The notes beneath the pieces were generated by a model, which worked only from the letters and a program-made list of their open reading frames with translations, ran no database searches and was not told the DNA's origin. Position numbers and translations under genes: made by a program. From an uncultured Curtobacterium sp. (GTDB taxonomy: Bacteria; Actinomycetota; Actinomycetes; Actinomycetales; Microbacteriaceae), in the NCBI GenBank assembly GCA_913778205.1, contig CAJYUW010000024.1, positions 124,001 through 188,000 of the forward strand: a stretch of DNA of 64,000 nucleotides, written 5' to 3'. Of the stretch, positions 59,537-64,000 are shown piece by piece (the stretch's first letter is position 1; the number at the start of each line of letters is the position of its first letter).

Positions 59537-62245
59537 TCAAGCACGGAGTACGGCGTCGAGCGACCACAGGACGGGCGCCTCGAGCAGCGCGGCCGCGTCG
59601 GACGGATCCACCCCGCGCACTCGGAACACCGCCCGTTCCCCGGGCAGGAGCGTCACGAACCCCCGGTCGACGACGCCCGCGCCGGCGACCCGGTCGGGCT
59701 GCACCAGGAGGTCACGGACCACCGTCGACGCCTCGACGACCACCCGGACCGTCTCGCCGTCCACCTCGGTGGTCGCGGCGAACCGGGCGGGTTCCCACCG
59801 CATCTCACGATCGGGGGACGGCGTCCACACGGCGCGTCGCTCCCCGAGGTCCGCCACGACGAGCTCGTTCCGCGGGTCGTCGACGACACCGACAGACTCG
59901 GGCAGGGCGACCACGGCGACGCCGGCGGAGAGGTGCACGGGGAGCGTCACCTCCGCCAGGACCGCACCGGCGAGCGTGATCCGTCGGACGCGGACGACCC
60001 CGTCGTCGCCGGACCGTGTCGACCGGACCGCGACCTCGACGGGCGACGAACCGAACGCTCCGGGCGACACCCCGAGCGAGACGCCACCCGACCCGAGCGA
60101 CAGCGTGTCCGCGGTCTCGCCCAGCTCAGCCGACTCGCCGGCCGCAGCCGACGGGTCGTGGTGATCCGTGCCTCCAGGCCGGTCCACGGGGACCGACGCC
60201 GCCGGTCCCGCGACGCTCGAGACGGGTCGGATCGTCAGGAGCACGTCGTCGTAGAGCCGGCGGAGTTCGTGCGCGAGCGGCTTCAACCGACCGGCGGAGT
60301 CGACCGCCGACCACGAGGCGACCGGCCAGAGGTCGTTGAGCTGCCACAGCACGACGCCGGTGTTGCGCGGCCAGTGCGTGCGCCAGTGCTCGACGCCGGT
60401 CGCGACCGCCCGCGTCTGTTGCAGCTGCGTCAGGTAGTGCCACGCGTCGAACGCGGCCGGGTCGACGGCGCCGAAGCGCGGCGCGATGCCCCTGGCCAGC
60501 TTGCCGGCGCCGTCCTCGGCCTTCTGGTGGTGGAGGACGCCCGGCGAGTCCGCTCGCAGCGGCTCGTCCGTCACCGCCTCGCGTAGGGTCCGCCACGCCG
60601 GCGGCGCCTGCCAGCCGAACTCGGACACGAACCGCGGCACCGATGCGCGGTACGCGCTGTCGGGCAGGCGGTTCCAGGCCTCCCACGAGTGGTGCGTCTC
60701 GTGGTCGACGTCGTTCGCGGGCAGGTGCTCGTCACCCGACCACGGCGACCCGACCGTGTAGAACCGCGTCGGGTCGACCGCGTCCACGATCGTCGGCAGC
60801 AGGTCGAGGTAGTAGTCGAGGCCCCACCCGCGGTCCCCCAGCGTCGCCGCCCACCCGTCGACGTCGTGCAGCCAGACGTTCTCGTTGTTGCCGTTCCAGA
60901 CCACGAGCGAGGGGTGGCGCGACAGCCGGGCGACGTTGTCCCGCGCCTCGGCGATGACCTCGCTCCGGATCGGCTCCGTCTCCGGGTAGGCGGAGCACGC
61001 GAACGCGAAGTCCTGCCACACGAGCAACCCGAGTTCATCGCAGACCTCGTAGAAGTCGCGCGACTCGTACACGCCGCCGCCCCAGACCCGGACGAGGTTG
61101 ACACGGAGGGCGGCCGCGGTCCGGAGGCGCTCCTCGACACGGTCCCGCGTCACCCGCGACACGATGACGTCGTCCGGGATCCAGTTCACGCCGCGGACGT
61201 CGATGAGCGTGCCGTTGACGTACACCCCGAACGGCTTGCCGATCGTGTCGGACGCCGTGTCGATCCGCGTCGAACGGAAGCCGGTCCGGAACACGTCGCG
61301 GTCGAGGACCTCGCCCTCGACGGTCTGCAGCTCGACGGTCACCTCGTAGAGCGGCTGCTCGCCGTACCCGCGCGGCCACCACCGCTGTGCGTCCGGCACC
61401 CGGACGGTCACGACCGTCTCGTCGTCCTTCGGGGTCAGCTGCGCGCGCGAGCGCTGACGCGTCGTGCCGCCGTCCGCGTCCGGGCCGCTGACCGTGACGA
61501 CGAGCACGAGGTCGTCGTCCTCGCCGTCCTGGTCGAGGTCGGCGGTGCTCGTCCCGCTCGCGGACGGACCAGACCGCTCGACCGAGACGTGCGCGTCGAG
61601 GACGCCCTCGCCGGCCTCGACGTCCACCAGCGGACGGACCTCACGGAGTCGCGCCGTCGACCACCGTTCGATCGCGACCGGTCGCCACGGCCCGCTCGTC
61701 ACCGCGGTCAGACCCCAGTCCCACCCGAAGTTCGACGCCATCTTCCGCACGTACGGGAACGGCTCGTCGTAGGGCCCGGGCATGTTGCCCGCCCGCGCCG
61801 CGACCCGTCCCGCCTCGCGGTAGGGCGACTCGAACAGGAGCTCGAGCTCGCGCTCGGTCCTGGTGTTCGACCCGCCGGTCGCGTCCCGGAGGTCGAACCG
61901 GTACCGACGGTGCATGTTGCGCGTCGTCCCGACCGTGACCCCGTCGACCGTGATCGTGCTCACCGTGTCGAGTCCGTCGCACACGAGGTCGACCCGCTCG
62001 TGCCCCCGCGGGTCGACGTCCACCGTCCGCCGGTACGCCCAGTCCGACCGGCCGACCCACTTGCCGGCGGCTTCGTTGCGGTCGAACGTCGGGTCGGCGA
62101 GCAGACCTTCGCGTTCGAGGTCGGTGTGCACCTGACCCGGCACCGTCGCCGGGATCGGACGGCCCGCGACACCGTCAGGGGCGCCGGTGCCGCCTGCCAT
62201 CGTCACGGTCCAGTCGTCGCGGAGTTCCTCGCGGTCGAGGGTCAT
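59537..62245 (-). CDS. GH2 beta-mannosidase
   Basis: A 902-residue cytosolic glycosidase. Sugar-binding domain to about 190, Ig-like domain, then the barrel with the acid/base Glu in VVWNGNNEN (about 454) and the nucleophile Glu in FVSEFGW (about 541). RGVNWIPDD and WQDFAFACSAYP are beta-mannosidase-specific. No signal peptide. AAGGA is seven bases before ATG 62245. Probably processes imported mannosides. Confidence 0.92.
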   Translation of the reverse strand: MTLDREELRDDWTVTMAGGTGAPDGVAGRPIPATVPGQVHTDLEREGLLADPTFDRNEAAGKWVGRSDWAYRRTVDVDPRGHERVDLVCDGLDTVSTITVDGVTVGTTRNMHRRYRFDLRDATGGSNTRTERELELLFESPYREAGRVAARAGNMPGPYDEPFPYVRKMASNFGWDWGLTAVTSGPWRPVAIERWSTARLREVRPLVDVEAGEGVLDAHVSVERSGPSASGTSTADLDQDGEDDDLVLVVTVSGPDADGGTTRQRSRAQLTPKDDETVVTVRVPDAQRWWPRGYGEQPLYEVTVELQTVEGEVLDRDVFRTGFRSTRIDTASDTIGKPFGVYVNGTLIDVRGVNWIPDDVIVSRVTRDRVEERLRTAAALRVNLVRVWGGGVYESRDFYEVCDELGLLVWQDFAFACSAYPETEPIRSEVIAEARDNVARLSRHPSLVVWNGNNENVWLHDVDGWAATLGDRGWGLDYYLDLLPTIVDAVDPTRFYTVGSPWSGDEHLPANDVDHETHHSWEAWNRLPDSAYRASVPRFVSEFGWQAPPAWRTLREAVTDEPLRADSPGVLHHQKAEDGAGKLARGIAPRFGAVDPAAFDAWHYLTQLQQTRAVATGVEHWRTHWPRNTGVVLWQLNDLWPVASWSAVDSAGRLKPLAHELRRLYDDVLLTIRPVSSVAGPAASVPVDRPGGTDHHDPSAAAGESAELGETADTLSLGSGGVSLGVSPGAFGSSPVEVAVRSTRSGDDGVVRVRRITLAGAVLAEVTLPVHLSAGVAVVALPESVGVVDDPRNELVVADLGERRAVWTPSPDREMRWEPARFAATTEVDGETVRVVVEASTVVRDLLVQPDRVAGAGVVDRGFVTLLPGERAVFRVRGVDPSDAAALLEAPVLWSLDAVLRA

Positions 62246-62461
62246 GCGGGTCCTTCTCTGGGCGGGCGGGACCGGTGGTCCGCTCGGGCGGGACGCCGGC
62301 CGCGTGTCCGCCAGGCTGCCGGGGACCGGCCTGGAGGCACGACACCGGTCAGCCGGGCATCGTCACGTCGCGCGCGCGACGGCCTGGGCGATCGCGCGAG
62401 GGGGTGTGCCGCGATGCTAGTACGCGGAGCTTGCACGGCCGTGGGTGGCAGGCTGGGGAAC

Positions 62462-62869
62462 GTGATCACAGTTGCTCTCGCCGCGGCCCTCCGCGACGCC
62501 GGACTCCGCTGGCACCCATCGACCGGGGACCGCTTCGTCATCGACAAGCCGGGGGTCGACGACGACGTCTACACGGTCTCGGAGATGACGGTCGAACGCC
62601 ACGACTACCCGACGGGCACGGTCCTCGGGTTCAACGGGACCACGGAGTGGGCACTCGACTCGGTCGAGGCGACCGAGTCGCTGTGGCTCCCCCGGGAGGA
62701 CCAACTCCGCACGTTGCTCGGTGCTGCGTTCACATCGCTCGATCGTTCCGACGTCGGCTTGACCGTCACCGCCGTGGTCGCCGGCGAACGACAGACGTTC
62801 GACGCTCCCGATGCGGCGGACGCCTACGGGTCGGCGTTGCTCGCGTACATCCGGTCCGCGCTGGACTGA
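62462..62869 (+). CDS. Conserved hypothetical protein
   Basis: A 135-residue protein beginning MITVALAAALRDAGLRWHPS with GDRFVIDKPGVDDDVYTVSEM and GTVLGFNGTTEWALDSVEAT. I recognise this as a small family common in actinobacteria that some databases label pilus-assembly-related, without evidence visible here. Soluble, mixed alpha/beta. GTG 62462 has CAGGCT seven bases upstream. The 216 bases before it hold the beta-mannosidase leader and one hairpin word (62330-62340). Confidence 0.8.
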   Translation: MITVALAAALRDAGLRWHPSTGDRFVIDKPGVDDDVYTVSEMTVERHDYPTGTVLGFNGTTEWALDSVEATESLWLPREDQLRTLLGAAFTSLDRSDVGLTVTAVVAGERQTFDAPDAADAYGSALLAYIRSALD

Positions 62870-62871
62870 CA

Positions 62872-62911
62872 GGACCACCCCTGCGCCCCGGTGTGGGCGC
62901 AGGGGTGGTCC
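62872..62911. terminator. Strong bidirectional terminator
   Basis: Perfect 17-base arms (62872-62888, 62895-62911) with a six-base loop, directly after the stop of the plus-strand gene and before the end of the convergent surface-protein gene. Confidence 0.85.
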
Positions 62912-62934
62912 CTGCAGATCAGGTCGTGCCTGGG

Positions 62935-64000
62935 TCACGCACGGTGGCGTCCGTCCCGCTCCCGCTCGGTGCGGCGCCGACGGCTCCAGAGCAGGAGCAG
63001 GAGCCCCGTCAGGAGACCGACGATGCTGGCCGGGACGGCGACCTGGACGATCTCGGTCCCGGTGAACGCCAGCTCGATCGGCGCCGGCTCGGCGGCGACG
63101 GTGGTGCGGACCTCGGTGGAGAACACCCACACCGGCTTGCGTAGCTGCTGCAGCTTCTGCTCGCCCGTCTGCTCGGCGGCGGTCGGCTCGACCGCCGTCG
63201 ACGTGACGGTCGCCTCCGGCGCTTCGATCTGCCCGGTGCTGGCCTTGCCCGGTTCCTCGACGGAGTCACCGTCCGTCCGGGAGACCTGGCCCTTGACCTG
63301 CCCGACGAGCACGACCTCGCCGGCCTCGGCCTCGGCGTCCGTGACCGTGTGCGCGACCGAGGTGGTCGCCGTCGTCACCGCACCGGGCTGCAGGTCCGTC
63401 TGCTCCGGGTCGATCACGGGCATGCCGTCCGCCTGCTGGAGCGCGGACACCGCGAGGTTCCCGGTGTTCGCGACGGAGTAGCGCACCCAGACCTGGTCGC
63501 CCGGACGCAACGCGCGCTCCTCGTCGAGGACGACCATCGCGCCACTGCTGTCGGTGACCATCGGCTCGGCGGTGACGTCGAGCACGCTCTTCGCGGTGAG
63601 CCCGACCCTCGCCTCGTCTCGCCCGTTGACGGTCTCCCCGCCGGGCCCGGTCGCGTCGAGCACCGCAGCGATCGTGACCGTGCCACGGTCGATGTCGGCC
63701 TGCGTCAGGACGTGGTCCGGCACCGTGCACTCGAGTTCCGCCCCCGGGCCGAAGCCGTCCGGCGCGCAGGCGACCGGGAGGTCGGCGAGTTCCACGATCT
63801 CCGCGGACGTGCTCGCGAGCGTCACGTTCCCCGTGTTCCGCGCCGAGACGGAGACCTCGACGTGGTCGCCGGCCTGCGGCACCTCGTGCTCCGACGCCGC
63901 CAGGTGCGCCACCACGGTCACGTCCACCTCCGGGACACGGACGATCTCCGTTCCGGCTGTCGCGGTGGCGCGCACCACCTGACCGTTCGAGCCCGTCGCC
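62935..64000 (-). CDS. Wall-anchored surface protein with DUF11-type repeats, C-terminal part
   Basis: The frame is open to base 64000, so the 5' end lies outside. Visible are two or more repeats of the DUF11/CARDB type (VEVSVSARNTGNVTLAS...; VWVRYSVANTGNLAVSAL), a linker, then LAFTGTE, a membrane helix (VAVPASIVGLLTGLLLLLW) and RRRR. This is a sortase-type anchor of the LAxTG kind linked to class E sortases in high-GC Gram-positives. Function likely adhesion or surface structure. Confidence 0.85.
   Translation of the reverse strand, partial: ATGSNGQVVRATATAGTEIVRVPEVDVTVVAHLAASEHEVPQAGDHVEVSVSARNTGNVTLASTSAEIVELADLPVACAPDGFGPGAELECTVPDHVLTQADIDRGTVTIAAVLDATGPGGETVNGRDEARVGLTAKSVLDVTAEPMVTDSSGAMVVLDEERALRPGDQVWVRYSVANTGNLAVSALQQADGMPVIDPEQTDLQPGAVTTATTSVAHTVTDAEAEAGEVVLVGQVKGQVSRTDGDSVEEPGKASTGQIEAPEATVTSTAVEPTAAEQTGEQKLQQLRKPVWVFSTEVRTTVAAEPAPIELAFTGTEIVQVAVPASIVGLLTGLLLLLWSRRRRTERERDGRHRA

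Noticed and set aside
1394-62341. The dispersed word as a strand-polarised chromosome-segregation signal
   Set aside because: Single copies are split evenly, six on each strand, so there is no polarity.

Overview
The window is very GC-rich, single-chromosome-type actinobacterial DNA. Gene families and habits (LAFTG-type wall anchor, HspR/HAIR-type heat-shock operator, leaderless starts, GTG starts, one-to-four-base gene overlaps) point to a Microbacteriaceae member, most like Curtobacterium; the genus is an inference from recognition, not a measurement. I saw no tRNA, rRNA, integrase, transposase, phage gene or CRISPR array; the region reads as ordinary chromosome carrying several transport and regulatory modules.

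Layout. 1-1.7 kb: 5' part of purA and two small proteins. 1.7-5.4 kb: secreted subtilisin. 5.5-9.1 kb: operon of a TetR repressor, an ABC-ATPase-like protein that has lost every nucleotide-binding motif, and a YhgE/Pip membrane protein. 9.2-13.2 kb: a 20-bp tandem repeat, a LacI regulator, a BCCT osmolyte transporter and a SpoU methyltransferase. 13.2-21 kb: TetR, HAD and methyltransferase genes, CPBP protease facing a DtxR/MntR regulator through overlapping promoters, two 82-bp palindromic elements, and a cation exchanger behind a yybP-ykoY (Mn2+) riboswitch. 21-34.5 kb: septum-formation-domain protein, pyrE, membrane protein, M23 peptidase, Asp23, exonuclease III, AEC carrier, nitroreductase, HAD, trpF, Ser/Thr kinase, Tudor-like protein, DedA.

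34.5-48.4 kb is a sugar region: ROK regulator diverging from a GH20 hexosaminidase, the fruRKA fructose operon, an orphan response regulator, an O-acyltransferase, and a sugar ABC transporter without its own ATPase. A 23-bp site in the ROK/GH20 intergenic region recurs at the transporter promoter, so these probably form one regulon. 48.5-53.4 kb: MacB-type efflux operon with peptidoglycan-binding adaptor, lipoprotein and a sensor kinase whose response regulator has shrunk to a 40-codon remnant. 53.6-64 kb: ClpB lacking its N-domain, DHA2 exporter, TatA, sugar transferase, GH2 beta-mannosidase, a small unknown protein and the C-terminal part of an anchored surface protein.

Two features run through the whole window. 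First, at least sixteen genes have a -10-like hexamer 6 to 8 bases before the start codon, so leaderless transcription looks common. Second, an 11-base word, C[T/G]GGAGGCNCG, occurs singly in and around genes and as inverted pairs forming the hairpins at most gene ends, an arrangement that resembles DNA-uptake-sequence biology but is unexplained here.
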